A DNA stretch of 64,000 bases from Marinicella gelatinilytica (GCF_026410405.1 NZ_JAPMLN010000002.1:64056-128055), one strand, 5' to 3'. Shown: positions 19,489-28,357, counted from the first letter of the stretch. Notes: generated by a model not told the origin, from the letters alone. Made by a program: numbers and translations.

Positions 19489-20048
19489 AAGCATTAATCA
19501 GTACACTTTTTATTGTTTTAATGGTAGGTGCCTGTAGTAACAAAGCACCCAGTATCAAACAATACTATCGCCTGAGTCCGGATTACGCCATTGCCACCCC
19601 CGAAAGCAAACGATCATCGGTGGTGATTCCTCGGCCCAAAACATTGGGTATTTTAGCGGGCCGTCCAATGGTTGCCACTAAACAGGATGGTGCACTGGTA
19701 CAACTCAACAACCATTATTGGTTAGAATCGCCCACTGTTTTATTACATACCACGTTAAAAGACTGGGCGCAGCAGCATTGGCAACAGATCCAAATATCTG
19801 CCGCCTTTGACGAACGTCACGAGCGTCTTGACAGCAAAATCCTCGCCTTTGAAAAAAACGGTAATCAGGCCAATGTTAGCTTACAGTTTATCTTGAGAAA
19901 TGCCAACGGTGAGCTATTATTTGATAAGACTTTTCAACAAAACCAAACCATTCAAGGGGATGGCTATGCTCATTTTGTGACAGCCATTAATCTGGCCGTC
20001 AGTGCCATTCTCAATAAACTAAGCCAAGATCTCGACAATTTGCAATGA
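19485..20048 (+). CDS. PqiC/YmbA-like ABC transport auxiliary lipoprotein
   Basis: A 187-residue lipoprotein. The signal MKALISTLFIVLMVGACSN ends in a lipobox with Cys17. The mature part (KQYYRLSPDY early, ILAGRPMVATKQDGALVQLNNHYWLESPTVLL in the middle) fits the PqiC/DUF330 fold, an outer-membrane anchor for MCE tunnels. This supports the view that the cluster is a Pqi/Mla hybrid with a fixed bridge. No soluble MlaC carrier gene is present. It overlaps mlaD by 4 bases. Confidence 0.82.
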   Translation: MKALISTLFIVLMVGACSNKAPSIKQYYRLSPDYAIATPESKRSSVVIPRPKTLGILAGRPMVATKQDGALVQLNNHYWLESPTVLLHTTLKDWAQQHWQQIQISAAFDERHERLDSKILAFEKNGNQANVSLQFILRNANGELLFDKTFQQNQTIQGDGYAHFVTAINLAVSAILNKLSQDLDNLQ

Positions 20049-20428
20049 AACAATTAGCGGACGAATTAGGTATTTTGCCACTCAGACATAAACACTCGGT
20101 TTTAACTCAAAAGCCCAGCACCAAACAGCCAGAAACCGCCACCCAAGCAAAACCCGATAAACCGCATAAAAAAGACGTCTTAAATAAAGAAGAATTACGC
20201 TTACTGGTAAAAATACTCAAAGCCATTGGTCATACCTGTGAACACCAAAATATTAAAATTATAGATGGTATCACCCGCTATCAGTTGAATGACATCACCT
20301 TGATTTTTGATGACGTTAACACAGCCGATACCAGCACAGAACGCCACCTATCCCCTTTAAGTCATATGCTCAAAGACCCTGAACAAAAACGCCCAACCTG
20401 GGAGAAGCTGAAGAATTTAAAAGACTAA
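20045..20428 (+). CDS. Small protein resembling DNA polymerase III psi subunit (HolD-like)
   Basis: A 127-residue protein of uncertain family. Three features match the layout of HolD (psi): an N-terminal LADELGILPLRHK, like the LGI-x-W-x-LR segment by which psi binds the clamp loader; a central LLVKILKAIGHT followed by strands; and a C-terminal LSHMLKDPEQKRPTWEKLKNL, like the L-x-N-P-x-x-R-x-x-LW ending of psi. A charged linker (about 18-50) replaces part of the usual domain. It overlaps the lipoprotein gene by 4 bases. The assignment is by eye and could be wrong; otherwise it is an unknown small cytoplasmic protein. Confidence 0.5.
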   Translation: MKQLADELGILPLRHKHSVLTQKPSTKQPETATQAKPDKPHKKDVLNKEELRLLVKILKAIGHTCEHQNIKIIDGITRYQLNDITLIFDDVNTADTSTERHLSPLSHMLKDPEQKRPTWEKLKNLKD

Positions 20429-20883
20429 AACCACCTGTAACCCAAAAATACCCGACGTCCTCGGACTTGTAAAATCCGCGTGCCCTTATGGGCCCTACTT
20501 TTGTTGACCCGTGGCTCCAGTATGCGAAACATACAAAAGCGAAGCTTTTCAAAACTGCGAACTAACCGGAAGCAGATGCCGGATTATAATCAACCTACCC
20601 AACCCAACCATGGGTCTCCGGGTCGCGGCTCGAAGACGTCGCAATTTGGTTTGGCGATTGTGATAACATCATCCTTTTCGCATCAATTTGCAAGGATACA
20701 AGCAATGCAGAGATTGCCGGATCACCAACAGAAGGGCCCTTAGGGCAACGCCCGGACAGGTTGTACCCTGCGCAGCAACCCACAAGGATTGTTAACATGG
20801 ATTTCAAACCACAAGCCGGCTGAGTCTGTCGAAGCCTCTGTTCAATATACATGTGTCTTTCCGGTATTTTATTCCACCCACAA
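20429..20883. repeat. Gene-free stretch filled with short hairpin repeats
   Basis: No credible gene is visible. It holds a chain of small inverted repeats: GACGTCCTCGGACTTG (20454 on, a degenerate half element), TATG/CATA around 20521-20534, AAAAGC-GAA-GCTTTT at 20535-20549, a GGTCTCCGGGTC...GAAGACGTC element at 20613-20640, GGGC-AAC-GCCC near 20742-20752, and GGCTGAGTCTGTCGAAGCC at 20818-20836. Two of these recur at 38017-38164. Confidence 0.6.
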
Positions 20884-20914
20884 AAAAACGCGGACCAGAA
20901 AGGCCCGCGTTTTT
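20884..20914 (-). terminator. Terminator of the S8 protease gene
   Basis: AAAAACGCGGACC and GGCCCGCGTTTTT form a 13-bp stem, continuous on the minus strand where the single mismatch becomes a G-U pair, with a 5-base loop and T-run. It lies 23 bases beyond the protease stop codon and may also work for the plus strand. Confidence 0.8.
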
Positions 20915-20937
20915 AAAGCAATCTGCTTTTATTTTAC

Positions 20938-23900
20938 TTAGTTAACAGTCAAGGTTACCGGCACCACCATGTTTGGTTGTGAGGTATCGTTGCTGTTAAT
21001 ACATAAAGCTGCAGAATAATTACCAGCAGCTAAACCGGTGGTATCAACAGTTACTGAAACGGCATCATTACCACCAATTGGGACACCAACACCACTACTT
21101 GGCGAGGTTGATAACCAAGAAGCGCCACATGTGTAGTTGCTGGTTACACTAAAGGCAAGACCCGGATCAGTAGTTGGCTGCCAATTAGTCCCTTCGCCAA
21201 AGAAATCTGAAGGGTCTATGGAAAGTGAATTATCCACATCACCAGCAGCTGGCGTACCGCTATACCAATACCAAGTATCAAAATCAGCGGCAATAAAGTT
21301 GGCAAAACCACTGACCCAATAATTACCAGCAGGAACTGACCAACTGCTACCCAGGGCACCCAATATATCTACTGTGACTTCACCACCGGGTGTTAACACT
21401 AAATTAGGATCACCTACAGCTAAGGTTAATGAAAACAAAGCTGATCCAGTTGTTTCAGGATCACCATCAGGTTCACCGCCATTATCTGCATAAATTTCCA
21501 CTGTAAAGGCATCAATCTGAGTGGTTATATCTGCAGCATTGGTAAAGCCATCAAAGTAAAATGTATCCAACTGGGCAGAGTTATTTAAGATAAAGTTATC
21601 TGCACTATAATAACCAAAGTTATTACCTTGATCTAAATAGTCACTCAATACACCATTTCCAGTTCCAGAGTTCAGTTGCTCAAACTGTTTAACAACAGCA
21701 TTGCCTGCAGATTGAACACTCCAATCTAAAACAGCTGTCGCAGAACTTTCGTTTTCAATATAAACGTCTCTACTGCTAGTGCTGTTAGTCGACATTGTGT
21801 AACTCAATGAACCGGGCACAGCATTAACAATCGGAGAAGGCTCAACGGCTACAACAGTAATAGGCAAATAGCTGAGATTTGTTGCTGGTATTGGAGCAGA
21901 AACATTGACACCAACACTGTTTAAGATGCCAGGCTCCCAAACGCCCGCAGAACCAACACAGATTTCCCAAGTGCCATTAACATCGGTAGCTACTAAATCA
22001 GCAATGCTGTTGGGTGGTGCTGTAATGATCGTATCTGGCGCAGGTGCCAATAAGCAAACACCACTACTACAACCTGTACTATTTTCAGCTGATGTAGAGG
22101 CTGTATCATCAAAGCGCACAGTAGAACCAGAAACAAAATCAGCAGAACTGCCATAAGTAGATCCTGGGAAACCTGGACGATCCAACAGACCCAGAACTTC
22201 GCCATTTGGGTTTTCAGCAGTCATTACCAAGTCACCAATCCAAGTATAATTCATATCATAATCAATGGTTACTTTAGCACCTGCAGTTAACGGATATGTA
22301 ACTCCAGATACTTCCACTTGACCACAAGCTTGATCACCTGGATAACCACCATCTGTTATTACTGCATTTGGATTTTGAGTAAATGTATCGGTATTAAACG
22401 CATTAACTTTTAATTCCAACTGTCCAAAGCTAAAGACACCGTAAGGTAATGAAGATGCATCTACTTCAACGGTGACTGTTTGGAAACCATTTTTTGGCAC
22501 TGTGAATGTACTTGGGGTCACTGTTCCAGGTACATCGATTAAAGAGGCTTCGTATGTAATCGCTTCATCTGCCACACTTCGGAAAGTACGGGTAAAGGTA
22601 CATGTTCCCTGACAATTATAATCAGTCAGGCTGGCCACATTTAGGTTTTTCAAATCACCACCGTTGGCAGGATTAGCAGCCGCAAATTGAGTAGCTGTCT
22701 CATCAAGCACTAACGTAGCTGTCGCCGCATTGTCCACTTGGATGCGACCGGCACCCATATCTAATGGGTCAGCTGGTGTTGTACCATCTTCTTTCATAAC
22801 TCCGGCCGTTACGGCTTTCATCATTAAAGCAGATTTAACTTCAGCCACAGACCAGTCGCGATTGCGTTCTATCAATAGAGCTGCTGCACCGGCATTATGA
22901 GGTGCCGCCATAGAGGTTCCGGAAATAACTGCATAATCAGGCTCAGTCCCACCGCTATTGGTATAAGCAGCCAGGATATTTACGCCTGGTGCAGCCACAT
23001 CGGGTTTATTGTATTCAAAAGGACTCGGACCACGTGAGCTGAAATCAGCCATCATATCGGCTTGACCATCAGTTTTTATTTCAGGTGGATTCATTTCAGA
23101 ATTCAATGTTCCACCGGCTAAAGCAGTTTTAATGGCTGTACCATCTGACTGTAAGACAGCACCGGCTGGAATATTGGTCGCTTCCAATCCTGCCATGCTT
23201 ATCCTTCCAGTTGTGTTATTAACAACGATAACAGCTAATGCACCGGCTAATTCAGCATTATTAACTTTAGTAGCGAAAGCACAAGAGCCGCGATCTATAA
23301 GGGCGATTTCGCCAGCAAATGGTGTACCTGTGAAAGCTGTACAACCTTCATTATTAGCTGCATCAACATCACCGGCAAATCGCATGTCGGCTGTAATAGT
23401 TGTTGACGCTGATGGACCCGTACCTGGCGTGTAATCATAATCATCAGCATCCACGGTGAGTATTGCACTGAAATAACGACCATGTGTAGTCGCACCCACT
23501 GAAGCTGTCCAAGGTTCATTATGACCTAAAGTGCCTGGTCCGGGACCTGAGTTACCGGCTGAAGCCGACACAAAGATTCCTGCTTGAGTTGCACTTAAAA
23601 ATGCCATTGATACCGGATCATTCCAAGGTGATGTGCCACCACCAATTGAGTAGTTAATCACATCAACGATACCATCTTCAATCGCCTGCTCAACAGACGC
23701 TAAAGTAGAGACACCGGGACATAATCCGCGGCCGTCAGTTGCCGTATAACAAGAATCATACATAATCACATTGGCTTTAGGTGCAACACCACTAATGGTG
23801 ATATTACTAACGCCCAAATAGCTTGCAGAGTTTAAGGTATTACCGGCAGCAGTGGCAGCAGTGTGGCTACCATGACCATTTTCATCTTCCGGTCCCGGAA

Positions 23901-24705
23901 CATCTTCACCAGAACCTTGTAAACCATTCACAAAATCGTAACCGCCAATTAACTTATCATTACAAGTAAAGCTGGCAACAAATTGATCGGTGTTACTCGG
24001 ATCACAAGCACCTAAATAATTACCGGAACCCAAAGGATTATTATGGGTATAACCACTTTCATCGGTTTCGGCAAAAGAAGGATGTGTGGAATTAATTCCA
24101 CTATCAATAATTCCTACCACGACCCCTGTACCTTGCGGCATCGGACCATCAAAACCATCCATAAAAATAATATCTGGATCAGCAGCACCATGACCGGACC
24201 ATAATTTATCGGCACCAATTAGAAATGGTCCGGTATCTGTAGTTAATAAGTAATCTTTATCCAAGAGAACTTGCTTTACATTTGGCTGGTTTTCAACCAT
24301 AGCCACATCGCTGGGTTTAAGATATACAGCTATACCATTGTAAGATTTTTGGTATTGCTGAATAACACCATCAGGACCCAAAACACTTGAAATTGAACTA
24401 ATTAAAGTATTTTGTTCTGTACCTATTTGGTCTGCATATTGATCAGGTGTTTGCCTGCTTGCAACAGCCCCAGGGTTTAAATGGTAGGGCGGTTTATCCA
24501 TTTGAATAATATAACGTCTTGTACCATCTTTTCTGGCATCCGGAATAACATAATCCGTACCGCCTTTTTTGGCTGTTTGCTGCAGCGTTGATGTATTGAC
24601 ATCATATACTTCTGCCACTGCATGCGATGTCGTCGGAACACCTGCCATGTAAATGGCAGACATCACCGTTGCGGCAAGCAAGGGCTTAAACTTAATAGGG
24701 GACAT
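20938..24705 (-). CDS. Secreted subtilisin-family (S8) serine protease with PA and P domains
   Basis: A 1,255-residue exported protease. It has a signal peptide (about 1-29) and an I9-like inhibitory propeptide (about 62-155, RRYIIQMDKPPYHL). The S8 catalytic domain has Asp201 (GIIDSGINSTHP), His278 (ENGHGSHTAA), oxyanion Asn385 (ASAGNSGPG) and Ser598 (ISGTSMAAPH). A PA insert lies at about 450-535 (GEIALIDRGSCAF). A proprotein-convertase P-like domain follows at about 790-940 (ITDGGYPGD, YTWIGDLVMTAENPNGE), then beta-sandwich domains to the end. AGGAG lies 6 bases before the ATG. It is single-gene with its own promoter and terminator, and probably feeds on extracellular protein. Confidence 0.93.
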   Translation of the reverse strand: MSPIKFKPLLAATVMSAIYMAGVPTTSHAVAEVYDVNTSTLQQTAKKGGTDYVIPDARKDGTRRYIIQMDKPPYHLNPGAVASRQTPDQYADQIGTEQNTLISSISSVLGPDGVIQQYQKSYNGIAVYLKPSDVAMVENQPNVKQVLLDKDYLLTTDTGPFLIGADKLWSGHGAADPDIIFMDGFDGPMPQGTGVVVGIIDSGINSTHPSFAETDESGYTHNNPLGSGNYLGACDPSNTDQFVASFTCNDKLIGGYDFVNGLQGSGEDVPGPEDENGHGSHTAATAAGNTLNSASYLGVSNITISGVAPKANVIMYDSCYTATDGRGLCPGVSTLASVEQAIEDGIVDVINYSIGGGTSPWNDPVSMAFLSATQAGIFVSASAGNSGPGPGTLGHNEPWTASVGATTHGRYFSAILTVDADDYDYTPGTGPSASTTITADMRFAGDVDAANNEGCTAFTGTPFAGEIALIDRGSCAFATKVNNAELAGALAVIVVNNTTGRISMAGLEATNIPAGAVLQSDGTAIKTALAGGTLNSEMNPPEIKTDGQADMMADFSSRGPSPFEYNKPDVAAPGVNILAAYTNSGGTEPDYAVISGTSMAAPHNAGAAALLIERNRDWSVAEVKSALMMKAVTAGVMKEDGTTPADPLDMGAGRIQVDNAATATLVLDETATQFAAANPANGGDLKNLNVASLTDYNCQGTCTFTRTFRSVADEAITYEASLIDVPGTVTPSTFTVPKNGFQTVTVEVDASSLPYGVFSFGQLELKVNAFNTDTFTQNPNAVITDGGYPGDQACGQVEVSGVTYPLTAGAKVTIDYDMNYTWIGDLVMTAENPNGEVLGLLDRPGFPGSTYGSSADFVSGSTVRFDDTASTSAENSTGCSSGVCLLAPAPDTIITAPPNSIADLVATDVNGTWEICVGSAGVWEPGILNSVGVNVSAPIPATNLSYLPITVVAVEPSPIVNAVPGSLSYTMSTNSTSSRDVYIENESSATAVLDWSVQSAGNAVVKQFEQLNSGTGNGVLSDYLDQGNNFGYYSADNFILNNSAQLDTFYFDGFTNAADITTQIDAFTVEIYADNGGEPDGDPETTGSALFSLTLAVGDPNLVLTPGGEVTVDILGALGSSWSVPAGNYWVSGFANFIAADFDTWYWYSGTPAAGDVDNSLSIDPSDFFGEGTNWQPTTDPGLAFSVTSNYTCGASWLSTSPSSGVGVPIGGNDAVSVTVDTTGLAAGNYSAALCINSNDTSQPNMVVPVTLTVN

Positions 24706-24821
24706 GTAATTCTCCTCTTGTTTGTTTGTAAAAAAACCTCACCACTGGGTAAAGTGTGATGAAGTTCACATTTCATTGTTGTATTGCGGCTGAATGTGGA
24801 GTTTAGCCGAATCGCTGATTT

Positions 24822-24850
24822 ATACTACACCTCTGATAATTTTTTATCAA
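24822..24850 (-). promoter_or_regulatory. Promoter of the S8 protease gene with overlapping palindrome
   Basis: On the minus strand TTGATA (24850-24845), a 17-base spacer and TAGTAT (24827-24822) give a good sigma-70 promoter about 117 bases before the protease start. The palindrome TGATAA-TTTT-TTATCA at 24834-24849 covers the -35 box and spacer, a position suited to a repressor. The rest of 24706-25054 is AT-rich with no gene. Confidence 0.55.
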
Positions 24851-25040
24851 GCAACAATGTTATCTATTGCATAAATAAAACTTATCCTAAAGTGTTTGCA
24901 TAAATTTAAACATTTAAACGTTTTTATCCTTATCTTTTCTTGTGCCAATTTTTTGCTGAACTTGAATTTTTACGATGTGTTTTGTTTATAAACTTACTGA
25001 GCAAATATATCTTAGTCATTTATGTCTTTTTAAGGGTCAT

Positions 25041-25048
25041 GCTACAAT
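25041..25048 (+). promoter_or_regulatory. Extended -10 promoter directly before the barrel gene
   Basis: TACAAT at 25043-25048 is preceded by a TGC triplet (TG-C-TACAAT), an extended -10 element. Transcription would start about 7 bases later, at or next to the ATG at 25055, implying a leaderless message. Confidence 0.4.
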
Positions 25049-25054
25049 GCCGGC

Positions 25055-25630
25055 ATGATGCGCACCTGTTTATTGTTTAGCTTAATACTTTCTTCAATTT
25101 GCTTGGATACACTGTGTGCGCAGACCAAAACCGGTCAAAATGGTTTATTCGATGGCGTTGATTATCGTTGGTACTGGAGCCCCAATGCCGGGGTGGTGAT
25201 TCCCGATGATGATCTGCGATTAAATGAGGCCAATGTCTTTGATGTTCGTGTCGGTAAACATTTGAATGAACAATGGGGTATGGAGTTGGAATTAATGCGC
25301 GATGAATACGACTTTGACATGGATTTCGATCTTAAACATTACAGTGCCACCATGAATCTGATTTATACCAACCACGATCCTTTATGGAAGCCCTATTTTA
25401 TGGTTGGACTCGGTGGAATTTATGCCGATGCCCGGTTCCCTGACACCCAGCGCACTGATTTTATTGTTAATTTGGCGGTAGGCGGTTCCTGGTATTTTGT
25501 TGGCAACGGCGCCCGAATCCGACTCGAAGCCCGTAGCCGTTTAGACACCAATAACTCAAAACTGCCCGGACAAGACGGTTTTGGTGATGCGCAATTCACC
25601 ATCGGTCTCATCATTCCCATTGGTGATTAA
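25055..25630 (+). CDS. Outer-membrane beta-barrel protein (OmpA N-terminal-like)
   Basis: A 191-residue exported protein with a signal peptide ending near CAQTKTG. Alternating strands typical of an eight-stranded barrel follow (YRWYWSPNAGVVIP, YSATMNLIYTN, WKPYFMVGLGGIYADARF, IVNLAVGGSWYFV, ARIRLEARSRLDT), ending in a beta strand (FTIGLIIPIGD). There is no OmpA peptidoglycan-binding domain. The function is unknown; such barrels often stabilise the envelope. The start may be either ATG at 25055 or 25058; no ribosome binding site is evident. Confidence 0.78.
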   Translation: MMRTCLLFSLILSSICLDTLCAQTKTGQNGLFDGVDYRWYWSPNAGVVIPDDDLRLNEANVFDVRVGKHLNEQWGMELELMRDEYDFDMDFDLKHYSATMNLIYTNHDPLWKPYFMVGLGGIYADARFPDTQRTDFIVNLAVGGSWYFVGNGARIRLEARSRLDTNNSKLPGQDGFGDAQFTIGLIIPIGD

Positions 25631-25702
25631 TTGCTGCAAATGGCGGGATTAATTATTAATTACATGCCATCTCTTTTATAATAAACCTTTTATAATAACG
25701 GA

Positions 25703-26575
25703 ATGACTATGCAGTCAATGACGGCGTTTGCTGCTCAGGCAGTAGAGACAGATTTGGGTCGGCTAACTTGTGAGATAAAATCAGTTAATCAGCGGTTTTT
25801 GGATATCACCATTAAATGTCCTGACTTTTTACGGGCTGCCGAACATAATTTACGTAAATCCATCGAAAAAACCTTAGCCCGTGGCAAGGTGCTGGTATTT
25901 ATTAACTTTTATCCCAGTGACCAGGTGGCTTTAACTGAACTAAAAGTCAATCATGCACTATTGGCACAACTGCAATCCTGTGTAACAGATATTAACCAGA
26001 CTTTGGGCACCGCTGATTCTTTACAATTACCGCACTTTATGCGCTGGCCCGATGTCATCATTCAAGAACCTGCGGACACCTCGCAATTACAAACAGCCGC
26101 AGTATCCTTGATCGAGCAAACCATTGCCGACTTGGTTGATTCCCGTCAACGTGAAGGTGCTGCCATGCAGTCAGTATTGGCAGATAAATTAGCCCAATTG
26201 GCTGATATCACACACAACATCAGAAGTTACGTACCTGACATTAATCAACAGTTGGCCGATAAAATGCGAATCCGTCTGGCTGACTTGGACATCGACGCAC
26301 AGCCGGAACGCTTTGAACAGGAACTGGCCTTGCATTTGCAAAAAATTGACATCACCGAAGAATTAGACCGCCTGGATGCTCATGTGGCTGAGTTTGAGCG
26401 GATTCTAACTTTACAGGAACCCACAGGTCGTCGCATGGATTTTCTGATGCAGGAACTTAACCGTGAAGCCAATACCATTGGATCAAAATCAGCCGCCATG
26501 ACCACCTCTAATGCCAGCGTTGATTTAAAAGTAGTCATCGAACAGATGCGTGAGCAAATTCAAAATATTGAATAA
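25703..26575 (+). CDS. yicC: YicC/YloC family endoribonuclease
   Basis: A 290-residue protein of the YicC family, which acts on RNA (E. coli YicC promotes decay of the sRNA RyhB). The N-terminus MQSMTAFAAQAVETDLGRLTCEIKSVNQRFLD is diagnostic. The C-terminal EPTGRRMDFLMQELNREANTIGSKSA is the most conserved part of the family. Initiation may be at 25703 or at the ATG six bases on (25709), which is better spaced from ACGGA. Two direct copies of CTTTTATAATAA lie just upstream. In many bacteria yicC is next to gmk; here gmk is 1.8 kb away, beyond the regulator and mdtJI. Confidence 0.9.
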   Translation: MTMQSMTAFAAQAVETDLGRLTCEIKSVNQRFLDITIKCPDFLRAAEHNLRKSIEKTLARGKVLVFINFYPSDQVALTELKVNHALLAQLQSCVTDINQTLGTADSLQLPHFMRWPDVIIQEPADTSQLQTAAVSLIEQTIADLVDSRQREGAAMQSVLADKLAQLADITHNIRSYVPDINQQLADKMRIRLADLDIDAQPERFEQELALHLQKIDITEELDRLDAHVAEFERILTLQEPTGRRMDFLMQELNREANTIGSKSAAMTTSNASVDLKVVIEQMREQIQNIE

Positions 26576-26590
26576 ATGGCTAACTCATTC

Positions 26591-27499
26591 TTATTCGGCA
26601 TAGGTTTTTGGTGACTTTAAAAGGGTTTCCAGCTCGTGCCGAATTAGACCGCTTATATGACCCATAATCGAATCCGCATCCGTCAACGGTTCATGGCAAT
26701 AAGCCACATAAGAATGCCAGGTTTCATTTAAACCGTGCTGTAACAAACTTAATTCAGGTGACACTGAAGCACTGACCAATGGCATCGGCACATAACCCCA
26801 CCCCAAACCATCACACACGGCATCTCGCACCAATTCAAAACTACTTAATGAAATACGCTCGCCCATGACACTATCCAGTCCGTATGAATCATCTTCACCA
26901 TTACCCAAATAAGCGATTTGTGGTACCGCACTGAGATCATCGTTGCTAACATAAGCCATGCGGCTCAATGGATGGCCGGTCGCGACCATCATTTGCATCG
27001 CCAGTTTGCCGATCACCTGGACGTGTAAATTTTGTTCCGTAACGCTTTGTTCGCGCAATAAACAACAGGCCATATCTACTTCGCCCTGTAAAACTTGCTC
27101 CCTTAGATAATCAGGACTGGCATAATTCATTTCTAATGCCAATCCAGGAAATTTACGGCGAATACGGCGAATAATGATTCGCCAAAATGATTCCGGCAAG
27201 GCATCATCCCGACCTAACCGTAAAGTCAGCATTTCGTCGAGCTGGTCAATGGTGACTTTTCGCTGTATACGCATGGTCAAATTAATGATACGTATGGCAT
27301 CATCGAGTATTCGCTCACCTGCTGAAGACAGCTGCATACTGTTACCTTTTCTGACAAATAACTTTGCACCCAGATAATCCTCAAAAGAAGAGATCGCCAT
27401 ACTGATGGTGCTGCGATTACGTTCTAACTGCGCAGCTGCCTGTGATATGGAGCCGGTTTGCGCCACGGTGACGAAGTATTGTAAGTATTCAAGTTTCAC
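26591..27499 (-). CDS. LysR-family transcriptional regulator
   Basis: A 302-residue regulator. The N-terminal winged helix-turn-helix (about 1-60, EYLQYFVTVAQTGSISQAAAQLERNRSTISMAISSFEDYLG) is typical, with a serine/threonine-rich recognition helix. The effector domain follows from about residue 90. It is divergent from mdtJI with a 109-base gap, the classic LysR arrangement, so mdtJI is its probable target. The inducer is unknown; a polyamine is a guess from the target. Confidence 0.9.
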   Translation of the reverse strand: MKLEYLQYFVTVAQTGSISQAAAQLERNRSTISMAISSFEDYLGAKLFVRKGNSMQLSSAGERILDDAIRIINLTMRIQRKVTIDQLDEMLTLRLGRDDALPESFWRIIIRRIRRKFPGLALEMNYASPDYLREQVLQGEVDMACCLLREQSVTEQNLHVQVIGKLAMQMMVATGHPLSRMAYVSNDDLSAVPQIAYLGNGEDDSYGLDSVMGERISLSSFELVRDAVCDGLGWGYVPMPLVSASVSPELSLLQHGLNETWHSYVAYCHEPLTDADSIMGHISGLIRHELETLLKSPKTYAE

Positions 27500-27560
27500 G
27501 ATTGGGTTCAGATAAAATTACAGCGTCAATTATTTTGATGCTGACAGGTTTTTTTATGAT

Positions 27561-27574
27561 TAAAGTATACTTTA
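27561..27574. promoter_or_regulatory. Palindrome in the lysR-mdtJ intergenic region
   Basis: TAAAGTATACTTTA is a perfect 14-bp palindrome about 35 bases before mdtJ, overlapping likely promoter sequence (TTTATTATAC). It may be an operator for the divergent LysR regulator, although it lacks the usual T-N11-A spacing. Confidence 0.4.
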
Positions 27575-27608
27575 TTATACGGGCATTCATTCATAACTCA
27601 GGATATTT

Positions 27609-27947
27609 ATGCATTGGCTTTACTTAAGCTTAGCCGTGATTGGCGAAGTGATTGGCACCTCTTTAATGAAATTATTGGTATCAGGCGGTTTTTTATTATC
27701 AGGAATTCTCGTGGCTGTTTCCATGATTGGCATTTCTTATGTATTATTGAGCCAGGCCACCCGCACCATTCCTGTGGCACTGGCCAATGCCTTTTGGGAA
27801 GGCTTCGGTATGATTCTAATCGGCATGGTGTCTTTTATGATTTTGGGTGAAAAAATCTCAGCCATTCAAACAGCGGCCTTGCTGATGGCGGTCTTCGGCA
27901 TTATTGTCATTAACTACGGCCACTATCTGCAAGAACAAAAATCATGA
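27609..27947 (+). CDS. mdtJ: SMR family transporter subunit MdtJ
   Basis: A 112-residue four-helix small multidrug resistance protein. It keeps the membrane glutamate (Glu13 in LAVIGEVIGTSLMK) and the pattern ISYVLLSQATRTIPVALANAFWEGFGM of MdtJ. With MdtI it forms a two-subunit exporter; in E. coli the pair exports spermidine. The mdtJ-mdtI order is the same as in E. coli, with a 4-base overlap. Confidence 0.87.
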   Translation: MHWLYLSLAVIGEVIGTSLMKLLVSGGFLLSGILVAVSMIGISYVLLSQATRTIPVALANAFWEGFGMILIGMVSFMILGEKISAIQTAALLMAVFGIIVINYGHYLQEQKS

Positions 27948-28270
27948 GTATCTATTTAGGCTATATTCTGGGATCAGCGGTGCTTGATATTATTGCTAAT
28001 GTCATGCTGGAAATGTCAAACGGCTTTAAAAATAAACGCTGGGGCGTTGCTGCTGTGGTCTTTATCATGGCTGCTTTTGCGCTTTTGGCACTGGCCGTGG
28101 CGGGCATTAATTTATTTATTGCTTATGCAGTCTGGGGTGCGATTTCTATTATTGGTACGGCCATTGCCACCCGAATTTTATTTAATCATGCATTGAACTG
28201 GGTCAGCTGGCTGGGTTTATTTATCTTAATTGCTGCCATTATCTTGATGCATTCAGCCGGCTCACATTAA
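27944..28270 (+). CDS. mdtI: SMR family transporter subunit MdtI
   Basis: A 108-residue four-helix partner of MdtJ. The match to MdtI is seen in IIANVMLEMSNGFKNKRWG, ALAVAGINLFIAYAVWGAISIIGT and the C-terminal hydrophobic helix. The position of the conserved SMR glutamate is Asp15 (SAVLDIIANV), which keeps the charge but shortens the side chain. The start overlaps the mdtJ stop by 4 bases. Confidence 0.87.
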   Translation: MSIYLGYILGSAVLDIIANVMLEMSNGFKNKRWGVAAVVFIMAAFALLALAVAGINLFIAYAVWGAISIIGTAIATRILFNHALNWVSWLGLFILIAAIILMHSAGSH

Positions 28271-28357
28271 TCCTAAACAAATCGATTAATACGCAGCAAT
28301 GTCTGTGCTTATGGCCTTTTTGTTTTATAATAAGCCAAATCTTCGCTTGTTATCACC

